From the NCBI GenBank assembly GCA_017623475.1, contig JAGAPC010000020.1, positions 1 to 64,000 of the forward strand: 64,000 nucleotides of DNA. The letters run 5' to 3'. The translations under genes were made by a program, and so were the position numbers. Positions 35,829-43,559 of the stretch are shown here, piece by piece; the first letter of the stretch is position 1; every line of letters starts with the position of its first letter. This DNA is from Clostridia bacterium. GTDB lineage: Bacteria; Bacillota; Clostridia; Oscillospirales; UBA644. The notes under the pieces were generated by a model. The model was not told where the DNA came from, did not search any database, and saw nothing but the letters and a program-made list of their open reading frames with translations.

Positions 35829-36926
35829 ATGAACGTTGCAATTATCGGATTCGGTGTGGTAGGCTCCGGGGCTTACGATACCATTCGGGACGGGAAAACC
35901 GACCTTAAGGTTAAAAAGATTCTGGATCTGGCAGTTCGCCCCGGGTTTGAAGGAATCATGACCACCGATTACAATGAAATATTGACCGATCCTTCCATTT
36001 CCGTGGTTGCCGAGTCCATCGGCGGTCTGCACCCTGCCCGGGAGTTCGTTTTGTCTGCCCTGAACTCCGGGAAGCACGTGGTTACCGCAAACAAGCTTCT
36101 GATGGCTACCTGCTACCGGGAATTGATGGAAACGGCGGCAAACAACGGCGTCGTGATCCGCTTTACCCCCGCTGCCGGCGGCGGGATTCCGTGGCTTTCG
36201 TCCCTGCGTCGCACCGCAAGAGGCGGTACGGTTCGGAAAATCGAAGGGATTTTAAACGGAACTACGAATTTTATCCTGGATAAAATGGCGCATGAAAATT
36301 CCGATTTTTCTCAGGTGTTAGCCGAGGCGCAAGCCCTTGGTTATGCGGAAAAGGATCCTTCCTCCGATATCGACGGGCTGGACGTCTGCTATAAGGTGGC
36401 GCTGTCCTGTAACGTTGCCACCGGGCTTACCGCATCCCCCGAGCAGATTCCCTCCTTCGGAATCCGCCATATTTCCAAATCGGATTTCGAATGGATGCAG
36501 AAGGAAGGGAAGACCTGCAAGCTTTTGGGGAATTACCGTCTTAACGAGGACGGCACCGTGGCGTTGTTCGTACAGCCTGCGGTGGTGGATTCCGATTCTC
36601 TGTTCGCTTCGGTTCGCAAAAATTTCAACTTGATTTCTTTAACCGGCGACCGAGTGGGAGACCTTGCCTTCTACGGTCAAGGTGCGGGAAAAGATCCCAC
36701 CGGCTTTGCGTTGGTTCAGGATATGCTGGATCTGGCGGAGCAGACTCCCGAAACCTCTTATCAATATCAAGAGGCGGTGGTGGATAATTCCAAGGCATTT
36801 TTCCGTTATTACGTCCGTACCCCCGACGGCGCCGTTACCGTGACCGATCTGACGTCGGTTTCGGACATGGTTTCCTATGCAAAAACCCTTCCGGACGAGA
36901 CCTTTATCGCCGCTTTGTATGAATAA
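35829..36926 (+). CDS. hom: Homoserine dehydrogenase without an ACT domain
   Basis: Reduces aspartate semialdehyde to homoserine with NAD(P)H on the way to threonine and methionine. The 365-residue protein has the Rossmann motif GFGVVGSGAYD (about residues 7-17), ESIGG, HVVTANK, GILNGTTNFIL and the catalytic-domain stretch AEKDPSSDIDGLDV. Most Gram-positive homoserine dehydrogenases have about 430 residues with a C-terminal ACT domain for threonine feedback; here the protein ends soon after the catalytic domain. ATG 35829 follows AAGGAAGGA; the longer open frame starts inside the promoter and is rejected. asd follows after 58 bases. Confidence 0.93.
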   Translation: MNVAIIGFGVVGSGAYDTIRDGKTDLKVKKILDLAVRPGFEGIMTTDYNEILTDPSISVVAESIGGLHPAREFVLSALNSGKHVVTANKLLMATCYRELMETAANNGVVIRFTPAAGGGIPWLSSLRRTARGGTVRKIEGILNGTTNFILDKMAHENSDFSQVLAEAQALGYAEKDPSSDIDGLDVCYKVALSCNVATGLTASPEQIPSFGIRHISKSDFEWMQKEGKTCKLLGNYRLNEDGTVALFVQPAVVDSDSLFASVRKNFNLISLTGDRVGDLAFYGQGAGKDPTGFALVQDMLDLAEQTPETSYQYQEAVVDNSKAFFRYYVRTPDGAVTVTDLTSVSDMVSYAKTLPDETFIAALYE

Positions 36927-36984
36927 TTTCCCGTCGCATTTTATACGATAGTTTTACTTGATTATACTTTTGGAGGAATATATT

Positions 36985-37986
36985 ATGAAGTTGTACAACG
37001 TTGCAATCCTCGGCGCTACCGGTGCGGTAGGCAGAGAGATGCTCAAGGTTCTGGAGGAACGGAATTTCCCCATCGGAGAACTCCGTCTTTTGGCGTCTGC
37101 CCGTAGCGTGGGAAAGGAAATTGAATTTAAGGGAACGAAAATTGCCGTTCAGGAAGCGTGTCCTACCGCTTTTGAAGGCATGGATATCGTTCTCGGCGCT
37201 TCTACCAACGCCGTAGCCAAGGAATTGGCTCCTCATATCGTCAAAGCCGGTGCGGTTTTTGTCGATAACTCCAGCGCTTTCCGTATGGATCCCGACGTTC
37301 CCCTCATTGTTCCTGAAATCAACGGCGACGATGCGAAGAACAACAAGGGCATCATCGCAAATCCCAACTGCTCTACCATCATTACTCTGGTTGCCGTCAA
37401 CGGAATTAACAAACTGTCTCCCATCCAATCGATGGTTGCCTCTACTTATCAGGCAGTCAGCGGTGCCGGTGCCGCCGGTCCTGTGGAATTGGAAGAACAA
37501 ACCAAGGCTTTGGCAGAAGGCAAGCCGGTGGTTTGCAATACCTTCCCCTATCAGATCGCCGCAAACCTGATTCCCCAAATCGGCGGATTCAACGATGACG
37601 GTTATACTTCCGAAGAAATGAAGATGCAAAACGAAGGCAGAAAGATCATGCACCTGCCCGAATTGACCGTCACTTGCACTTGTGTTCGTGTTCCCGTGGT
37701 TCGTTCCCACTCGATTATGGCCACCGTCAAAACTGCCGATAAACTGACCGTGGAACAGGTTCAACAAGCCATTGCCAGCGCCCCCGGTTGCGTGTTGGTT
37801 GATAATCCTGCGGAAAAGAAATACCCCATGCCCCTCGATACTTCCGACCAGGATTTGGTCTTTGTTGGACGCATCCGCAAGGATTTGACCGACGACAACA
37901 GCGTTGTTCTTTGGTGCTGTGGCGATCAGGTACGCAAAGGTGCGGCTACCAACGCTATCCAAATTGCTGAACTTCTTACGAAATAA
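36985..37986 (+). CDS. asd: Aspartate-semialdehyde dehydrogenase
   Basis: Makes aspartate semialdehyde from aspartyl phosphate, the branch point to lysine/diaminopimelate, threonine and methionine. The 333-residue protein begins MKLYNVAILGATGAVGREML and has the catalytic cysteine in NPNCSTI (C129) and the substrate-binding stretch STYQAVSGAGAAG. TGGAGGAAT lies before ATG 36985; the longer frame from 36958 adds residues before the ribosome site. Co-transcribed with hom; its product feeds both hom and the ddh-type lysine branch encoded at 40429. Confidence 0.96.
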   Translation: MKLYNVAILGATGAVGREMLKVLEERNFPIGELRLLASARSVGKEIEFKGTKIAVQEACPTAFEGMDIVLGASTNAVAKELAPHIVKAGAVFVDNSSAFRMDPDVPLIVPEINGDDAKNNKGIIANPNCSTIITLVAVNGINKLSPIQSMVASTYQAVSGAGAAGPVELEEQTKALAEGKPVVCNTFPYQIAANLIPQIGGFNDDGYTSEEMKMQNEGRKIMHLPELTVTCTCVRVPVVRSHSIMATVKTADKLTVEQVQQAIASAPGCVLVDNPAEKKYPMPLDTSDQDLVFVGRIRKDLTDDNSVVLWCCGDQVRKGAATNAIQIAELLTK

Positions 37987-38110
37987 AAATGTCGTTCTTT
38001 TCCGCAGACCGCTCCCTCACGTACTCACGGTACGCATCGGGTCACCTGCTGCGAAAAATAACTCCCATTTTACAAATGTCGTTCATTCCCTTCACGTATC
38101 ACGTGAGGGG
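37987..38110. repeat. Intergenic repeat with inverted and direct repeats after asd
   Basis: AAATGTCGTTC occurs at about 37988 and 38075, and CCCTCACGT (38014-38022) is inverted as ACGTGAGGG (38101-38109). It separates asd from the amidohydrolase remnant and looks like a dispersed intergenic element. Confidence 0.5.
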
Positions 38111-38116
38111 AATTTC

Positions 38117-38299
38117 TTCTATAGAATGTTACGCCGTGCCATCGACGAAATGGGCTCCGACCGCATCTTATTCGGAACCGATTTCCCCACCTGTGCCCCC
38201 GGCGTCTACCTCGGCGGCGTTCTATACGATACCCAAATCACCGACCCCGAAAAAGAAAAAATCTTCTCCCTCAACGCAAAACGTTTGCTAAACTTATAA
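38117..38299 (+). pseudogene. C-terminal remnant of an amidohydrolase-family gene
   Basis: About 60 codons ending at TAA 38297-38299 read RRAIDEMGSDRILFGTDFPT followed by C and a TDPEKEKIFSLNAKRLLNL-type end, the standard C-terminus of Amidohydro_2 (TIM-barrel metal hydrolase) proteins, including the GTDFP metal-site block. Nothing upstream encodes the rest of the barrel: the frame runs back into repeat sequence and the end of asd. So this is a gene relic, with the repeat element at 37987-38110 at the deletion junction. Confidence 0.75.
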
Positions 38300-38305
38300 A
38301 AACCA

Positions 38306-38336
38306 AGGGTGTCTCCCATCGGAGACACCCTAATTT
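38306..38336. terminator. Bidirectional terminator
   Basis: Eleven-base perfect stem AGGGTGTCTCC (38306-38316) and GGAGACACCCT (38321-38331); T-rich on both strands. Confidence 0.87.
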
Positions 38337-38389
38337 ATTTTCTTCAACGTATAAAATTTATCAAATTTTGTTTTATGATGCGGTGGTTT

Positions 38390-40069
38390 TTAATTGGATT
38401 GAATAACAATACCTTTCTTAACCAGCTCTCTTAATACTTCTTCTTGCTCTGAAGAAGGAGTTTCTCCAAGTCTAAAAGTAATGGATTTCAAGTTCGCCAT
38501 GGTTTTAAGCCCGGAGAGATCAAGTCGATTATCGAACCAGTCAAATATAAGATTTTCAATAGTGCGATTGTTTTTTAGGAAGTCTATATTTTTTATTCCA
38601 CCGCTACCAGTATATATTCTGAGTGTTTTAAGTTTGGGGGAAGATAAAAGAACGGAAGGGTCTTCCGGGAATTCCCAAGTATCTAAAAATTCCAAATGCT
38701 TCATGTTTTTTAGAAAAGATAAGTCAATTTTTTCTCCAGCCAAATAGTCAATCTTTAATTTTTTAATTTTTAATTCACATAAAACATTAGGGTTTGATAT
38801 GACGGAATCTATCGTAATGCTTGTCAAATTAACGGCGTGTTTTAAGTCTGAAATATCACCGCCAAAGGTGAGGGTAAGAGACGTCAATTTCCCAATTGCG
38901 TATTTTGATACTTTATTGGAACTGGGGATGTGTAATTCGTTTTTAATTTTGCTTTCCAACAAAATGTTATTAAAGGTAATATATTCTTTTGCTTCGGGCA
39001 AAACGTAGTCACATCTTATGCACTTTCCGGAAGTGTCATAATCGCTCCAAAAATCGAATTCATTAAATTTATGTCCGAGGACAGAACCGTCGGTTTTTCC
39101 ACACTTTCCACATTTTTTAGGTTCGGTACAGGTTGCGTCTTTCCATGTGTGTTCTGCGGTTCCGGAAGTCGCTCCACATTTCGTACATTTCATGGGACTG
39201 GTGCAGGTTGCATCTGCCCAAGTGTGCTCGGCTTCCCATCCGATAGTTGTTCCACAGGTGGTGCATTTCTTGGGTTCGGTGCAGGTTGCTTCCTTCCAAG
39301 TGTGGTCGGCGTACCATCCGGTAGTTTCTCCGCATTTGGTACACGTTTTTCGTTCATTACAAGTTGCTTCTTTCCACGTGTGTCCAGTTGCTTTCCCTGA
39401 AGTGGTTCCGCATCGGGTACATCTTTTCGGTTCGGTGCAAGAGCCGTCTGTCCATGCATGCCCCAAAGCGGAAGATGCGGTCAGACCACACTTGATACAC
39501 TTCTTTGCTTCAGTGCAAGTGGCATCTTTCCAAGTATGTCCTAACGCATCCCCGGAAGTGGTTCCGCATTTTGTACACTTCGCGGGATCCGTACAAGTTG
39601 CTTCGGAGAACTTGTGCCCCAAAGCATTCCCGGAAGTTTCGCCACACTTGGTACATTTTTTTGCTTCGGTGCAAGTGGCGTCCTTCCAAGTATGACCTAA
39701 CGCATTTCCGGTGGTTTCTCCGCATTTTGTACATTTCGCCGGTTCGGTACAGGTTGCTACGGCGTAGTTGTGATTGCACACCGGTTCTGTAGTATTCGTA
39801 TCGGTATTGGTGCTTTGCAGAACATCCGAATCGGTATCATCGGAAATTTCATCTTCCGAAGTGTCGGAGACGTCGCTTTCGGTGGTAACGATAACGTCGG
39901 TGTTGGTGGAATCCGTTTGTACGGAATCCGTTTCGGTGGATGAAGATTCCACGACCGTTTCCGTTCCGGTGTGGGTGTGTTGGACGTCGGCGTCCGGGGG
40001 AGTTGAGCCACAGGCGACCAAGGTAAGGGACAGTACCACGCCTAACAGCAGGGATGCGAGTTTTTTCAT
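38390..40069 (-). CDS. Lipoprotein with nine CxxC zinc-ribbon-like repeats and a leucine-rich C-terminus
   Basis: 559 residues. Signal peptide and lipobox LTLVAC (Cys about 20), an acidic Thr/Ser/Asp linker (about 25-95), nine repeats of about 26 residues (about 98-335; pattern ATCTEPKKCTKCGETTG...GHTWKD, with C-x6-C-x2-C and a His), a decayed tenth (GKCIRCDYVLPE), and a C-terminal region of leucine-rich-repeat type (LTSLTLTFGGDISDL, LTSITIDS, LKTLRIYTG, LKSITFRLG). I know the repeat from many Clostridia surface proteins but no function is established. The LRR part is clearly more AT-rich than the repeat part. ATG 40069 follows AAGGAGG and is preferred over a GTG at 40120 that lies inside a hairpin. 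Confidence 0.8.
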   Translation of the reverse strand: MKKLASLLLGVVLSLTLVACGSTPPDADVQHTHTGTETVVESSSTETDSVQTDSTNTDVIVTTESDVSDTSEDEISDDTDSDVLQSTNTDTNTTEPVCNHNYAVATCTEPAKCTKCGETTGNALGHTWKDATCTEAKKCTKCGETSGNALGHKFSEATCTDPAKCTKCGTTSGDALGHTWKDATCTEAKKCIKCGLTASSALGHAWTDGSCTEPKRCTRCGTTSGKATGHTWKEATCNERKTCTKCGETTGWYADHTWKEATCTEPKKCTTCGTTIGWEAEHTWADATCTSPMKCTKCGATSGTAEHTWKDATCTEPKKCGKCGKTDGSVLGHKFNEFDFWSDYDTSGKCIRCDYVLPEAKEYITFNNILLESKIKNELHIPSSNKVSKYAIGKLTSLTLTFGGDISDLKHAVNLTSITIDSVISNPNVLCELKIKKLKIDYLAGEKIDLSFLKNMKHLEFLDTWEFPEDPSVLLSSPKLKTLRIYTGSGGIKNIDFLKNNRTIENLIFDWFDNRLDLSGLKTMANLKSITFRLGETPSSEQEEVLRELVKKGIVIQSN

Positions 40070-40090
40070 GGTGTTTTCCTCCTTAAAAAT

Positions 40091-40120
40091 AAAAAAAGTG
40101 TGTCCCAATAAGAGACACAC
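40091..40120 (-). terminator. Terminator-like hairpin directly before the lipoprotein ribosome site (possible attenuator)
   Basis: On the minus strand GTGTGTCTC-TTATT-GGGACACAC forms a nine-pair stem (one G-U) followed by seven T, then A and five T, and only then AAGGAGG and the ATG. It lies between the promoter at 40257-40285 and the gene, so it must be read through for expression. Confidence 0.75.
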
Positions 40121-40143
40121 GAAAAAGTGAATCTCTCATTGTT

Positions 40144-40250
40144 GTCACACAATTTGCATTCTATCCATGAAAAGATATAGGCAAAGAGAGAAAACACTTT
40201 TTACCAAAGTATTTTCCCATGGATAGAATAATATATGCAATTTGTGTGAC
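40144..40250. repeat. Long imperfect inverted repeat in the lipoprotein leader
   Basis: Left arm 40144-40169 (TCACACAATTTGCAT then TCTATCCATG) and right arm 40218-40250 (CATGGATAGAA, ATATAT insert, GCAATTTGTGTGA) are complementary apart from a small AT-rich insert. In RNA they form a long stem enclosing about 48 bases. It could be a leader structure or a MITE-like insertion. Confidence 0.7.
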
Positions 40251-40256
40251 GGGTAC

Positions 40257-40285
40257 ATTATAACATAAATGTCGAATTTTGTCAA
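40257..40285 (-). promoter_or_regulatory. Consensus sigma-A promoter for the lipoprotein
   Basis: Reading the minus strand, TTGACA (40285-40280), 17 bases, TATAAT (40262-40257). The start of the mRNA would coincide with the beginning of the long inverted repeat. Confidence 0.83.
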
Positions 40286-40289
40286 TATA

Positions 40290-40319
40290 TAAAAACTCCT
40301 CACGAACTTCGTGAGGAGT
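40290..40319 (-). terminator. Strong terminator of the ddh operon
   Basis: Twelve-base perfect stem (ACTCCTCACGAA, 40295-40306, and its complement 40308-40319) followed on the minus strand by TTTTTATA. It ends the transcript from the beta-lactamase-like/topB/ddh genes just before the next promoter. Confidence 0.9.
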
Positions 40320-40335
40320 AATTTATCCATTTTCC

Positions 40336-40416
40336 CGGCGAATGAAATTCGCCGAATTTTGCTTTTCTTTCTTTTGGTTCTTTTCTTTCTTTTCTCATGA
40401 AAAGAAAGAAAAGAAC
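40336..40416. repeat. Dispersed double-hairpin repeat, copy 1
   Basis: CGGCGAAT-GAA-ATTCGCCG (40336-40354), then GCTTTTCTTT, then a long hairpin of 18-base perfect arms (40377-40394 and 40399-40416) made of TTTTC/GAAAA units. Copies 2 and 3 are at 50544-50686 and 51092-51165. Confidence 0.75.
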
Positions 40417-40428
40417 ACCCTCGCCCTA

Positions 40429-41403
40429 TTACAACATCTTTGCCCGTAATTCTTCTGCCGAGAGGGGAGACAGGTCTGCCGGAGCAACGTCGAAGACGGA
40501 CACGCAACCATTGACGCCCCGATGGTGCATTTTGTAAAGCGCCCGGGCGTATGCGGTGATGACCGACGCCGTAAATTCCGGGTTGGAATCCAAGGTCAGT
40601 TTGTATTCGATAACGTGTTTGTGTTCGTCATTCCAACCGGTGGTGCCGGTACGAAGAACACTGCCACCGTGGGGGAGACCGGCATGATTTTGTTTCAGTT
40701 CTTCCATGGAAATGAAATGAACGGTGGTATCGTAATCGGCAAAATAGTTGGGCATGGTTTTGATTTCTTCTTCGATTTTCGCTTTATCTGCCCCTTCTTT
40801 TGCCACTACAAAACATTCCCGGGTGTGTTTTTGCCGGGTGGTCAGTTGGGGATTTTCCCCCCGACGTACCGATTCTATTGCATCTTCCACCGGAACGGTA
40901 TATTGCCGTGCGTCCAACACACCTTCAATCCGACGGATGGCGTCGGAGTGTCCTTGGCTCACCCCTTTGCCCCAAAAAGTGTAGTCGGTACCCTTGGGAA
41001 GAATCGCCGAAGCGTAAAGACGGTTCAGGGAAAACATCCCCGGATCCCAACCGGCGGAGATCAACGCAATGTGCCCCGAATTTTTTGCCGCCTCGTCCAC
41101 GTTGTTGAAATGTTCGGGGATTTTTGCGTGAGTGTCAAAACTGTCGATGACGTTGTATTTTTTTGCCAACGCCGGGGTCATTTCCGGAAGATCGGTAGCA
41201 CTGCCGCCGCACAAAATCAACACGTCAGCCTCGCACTTCCCTTGTTCCAAGTCATTGGCAGAGAAGACCGGAGTTCCATGGGTTTGTACACTTTCCGGAT
41301 TTCTGCGGGTGTAAATTCCCACCAATTCCATATCGGGGGCGGCGTTGACGGCACATTCTACCCCTTTGCCTAAATTTCCGTAACCGTAAATTGCAATTTT
41401 CAT
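40429..41403 (-). CDS. ddh: meso-Diaminopimelate dehydrogenase
   Basis: Converts L-2-amino-6-oxopimelate and ammonia to meso-diaminopimelate in one NADPH step, bypassing the succinylase or acetylase routes to lysine and peptidoglycan. The 324-residue protein starts MKIAIYGYGNLGKGVE (dinucleotide site) and has LCGGSATDLP, VIDSFDTHAKIP, ISAGWDPGMFSLNR and FWGKGVSQGHSDAIR, a near-diagnostic series for Ddh. It lies 12 bases after topB, third in a minus-strand operon with unrelated functions. hom and asd upstream on the other strand provide related aspartate-family steps. Confidence 0.96.
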   Translation of the reverse strand: MKIAIYGYGNLGKGVECAVNAAPDMELVGIYTRRNPESVQTHGTPVFSANDLEQGKCEADVLILCGGSATDLPEMTPALAKKYNVIDSFDTHAKIPEHFNNVDEAAKNSGHIALISAGWDPGMFSLNRLYASAILPKGTDYTFWGKGVSQGHSDAIRRIEGVLDARQYTVPVEDAIESVRRGENPQLTTRQKHTRECFVVAKEGADKAKIEEEIKTMPNYFADYDTTVHFISMEELKQNHAGLPHGGSVLRTGTTGWNDEHKHVIEYKLTLDSNPEFTASVITAYARALYKMHHRGVNGCVSVFDVAPADLSPLSAEELRAKML

Positions 41404-41415
41404 ATTATTTCCACC

Positions 41416-43548
41416 TTATGTAAAATCAAATTCTACTTTTTGTGTTTCTTTGTTCCATTTTAGTTTTGCGTCGAAGGAATTTCCGGTTCTGGGGGAGACA
41501 AACCCCACCAATTTCGCCGTTGTTCCCGTTTCTAACAGGGATTTCGCCGCCGAAAGGGGAATCACTCTGCCGCACATGGTGTTCCAGATGTTGAATTTGC
41601 AGTTCTTTTCTTTGTAATTCATACATCCGTAGCCGTATCGCCCTTTCACGACCGTTCCGCCACACAGGGGACAAACGCCCACCTCGTCTCGGAAAAATCC
41701 GTCATAAACGTCGGTTTCCGGGGTCGATTCCTTGTGAACCGAGGCAAATACTTCCCCGATTTCCTTTTCCGCAAGCCCCACGCTGTCATCAACGGTGATT
41801 TCACCCCGATAGACCGCTTTTAGCGCCTTGCCCAATTCGGACGTCTTGTATTTGTCCATGGAGATCTGCATCCGTGTCAAGGCTTCAATCAGGTAAATCC
41901 CCTTGGGGAGAATGGTATAAACGTCCTTTTTTAACTGAATGTATTCGCTCTTTCGGGCGTTGTCGATAATGCCCGTCCGGGTGGCTTCGGTTCCCAGTTC
42001 CAATCCCTCGAAAATCGCCCGATACTGTTCCGCATCGTCTTCGGTCTCGATGTTGGCTTTTTCTTCCCGGAAAGGATTTTTCAGGTAATTGTTCAAGGTT
42101 TCAATGGTGTAATGCTTGGGAGGTGTCGTCTCTTTTTCCACCGGTGCAAAAGCGGTGTTTACTTTGTCGCCCTTTGCCAAATTCGGGAGCATTTTGTCCT
42201 TTTGCCCCCCGTCGTCGTACTTCATCCAGCCGGGAGCGGTGATGACGGTGCCTTTCAGCAAAAATTCTTCCATTCCGCCCACGTCGATGGTGATTTCGGT
42301 CTTTTCTGCCTGACATTCTTCGGAACAGAACACCGCCACAAACCGCCGCATCACGGTGGAGTATACTTGAAATTCTTTTTCGGACAACATTCCCTTGGAC
42401 GGGATTTTATAGGTGGGAGTCAGCGCCGAGTGGGATTCGATTTTAGAATCGTCAAAAATGGTCTTTTTAAACTTGAATTCCACCGGATATCCGATTTTTT
42501 TGACCCCTTCCAAGACTTTTTTGATTTTGTCCTGTTCTGCCGTTGCAAGGTATTCGGAGTTGGTACGGGGGTAGGTCAAATATCCCGCCTCGTACAATTT
42601 TTGCACGATTGCCAAAGATTCTTCCATGGGCATTTTATATTTCTTCCCCAAGGTGTTTTGCAACGTGGAAAGAGAATACAATTTCCCCGGATTCAGCGTA
42701 GTTTTCCGCTTTTTCACCCCGGTGACGATGGCGTCTGCCTCGTTGTATTTTTGACAAAATGCCTCTGCCTTTGCCTTTTCTTCTTTTGTAAATTTGGTTT
42801 TTGAGGTCAGTTCCACCACTTCGCCGTTGGTTTCCGCTTTGGAGATAATGGCGTAGTAGATGTCGGGAACGAAATTTTTAATCGCCATATCCCGGTCGTA
42901 AATTGCCTTTACGATGGGGATGATGACTCTGCCCACCCGGAGAAGAGTTCCGGTCTTTAAGGTGGCGTACCGGGTCAGATTGACACCGTAAAGCCAGTCC
43001 ATGTAAGTTCTGGCATATCCTTCTCTTGCCAAATTGTCGTAATTGCTTTCGTCGGGCAATTCTTCCAACGCCGCCAAAATGGTTTGGGGCGTTTGGTCGG
43101 GCAACCACAGGCGTTTGAAGGGTTTTGTGATTTCTCCCCCGAAGGCCTTGCTGACACAGGTTCGGACGATGATTTCCCCTTCCCGGTCGGAGTCCCCGGC
43201 GTTGATGATGGTGTCGATTTTGTCCGACTTGCACAACATCTGAATTACGTTGAATTGCCGCACGACCCCCTCATCCGGCTGTTTGTCGTCGCCGGACTTC
43301 AAGTGGTATTGAAATTCTTTGGGGAAACAGGGAAGATTGTCCATCGTCCATCGGGTCTGCCCCTCGGGCAACGGCGAATAATCCTCGATATCCGCCAAGG
43401 AAAACAAATGCCCGAACGCCCAGGTAACGGCGTAATGCTCGCCGACGTAATACCCGTTCTTTTTATTCAGTTTATCTTTGTTCCCCTCTTCGATGGACGC
43501 TACGATGTTCCGTCCGAGGGAAGGCTTTTCGGCGATAATCAGTTGCAT
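41416..43548 (-). CDS. topB: DNA topoisomerase III
   Basis: A 710-residue type IA topoisomerase that passes single strands and resolves replication or recombination intermediates. It starts MQLIIAEKPSLGRNIV (Toprim glutamate region), has the Toprim acidic motif DSDREGE (about residues 119-125), the catalytic tyrosine in GYLTYPRTNSEYL (Y326) and a C-terminal zinc-ribbon-like segment (CPLCGG...CMNYKEKNCKFNIW). Length is normal for Firmicutes TopB. Often such genes sit on mobile elements, but nothing else here suggests one. It is 11 bases after the beta-lactamase-like gene. Confidence 0.95.
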   Translation of the reverse strand: MQLIIAEKPSLGRNIVASIEEGNKDKLNKKNGYYVGEHYAVTWAFGHLFSLADIEDYSPLPEGQTRWTMDNLPCFPKEFQYHLKSGDDKQPDEGVVRQFNVIQMLCKSDKIDTIINAGDSDREGEIIVRTCVSKAFGGEITKPFKRLWLPDQTPQTILAALEELPDESNYDNLAREGYARTYMDWLYGVNLTRYATLKTGTLLRVGRVIIPIVKAIYDRDMAIKNFVPDIYYAIISKAETNGEVVELTSKTKFTKEEKAKAEAFCQKYNEADAIVTGVKKRKTTLNPGKLYSLSTLQNTLGKKYKMPMEESLAIVQKLYEAGYLTYPRTNSEYLATAEQDKIKKVLEGVKKIGYPVEFKFKKTIFDDSKIESHSALTPTYKIPSKGMLSEKEFQVYSTVMRRFVAVFCSEECQAEKTEITIDVGGMEEFLLKGTVITAPGWMKYDDGGQKDKMLPNLAKGDKVNTAFAPVEKETTPPKHYTIETLNNYLKNPFREEKANIETEDDAEQYRAIFEGLELGTEATRTGIIDNARKSEYIQLKKDVYTILPKGIYLIEALTRMQISMDKYKTSELGKALKAVYRGEITVDDSVGLAEKEIGEVFASVHKESTPETDVYDGFFRDEVGVCPLCGGTVVKGRYGYGCMNYKEKNCKFNIWNTMCGRVIPLSAAKSLLETGTTAKLVGFVSPRTGNSFDAKLKWNKETQKVEFDFT

Positions 43549-43559
43549 GAAAAATTCCG

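Noticed and set aside
39117-39780. Tandem 78-base repeats that could suggest a CRISPR array
   Set aside because: Units are contiguous without spacers and in frame, encoding the CxxC protein repeats of the lipoprotein.
41416-43548. topB as a marker of an integrated mobile element
   Set aside because: No relaxase, integrase, transfer genes or attachment repeats are nearby, and the gene is in an operon with ddh.
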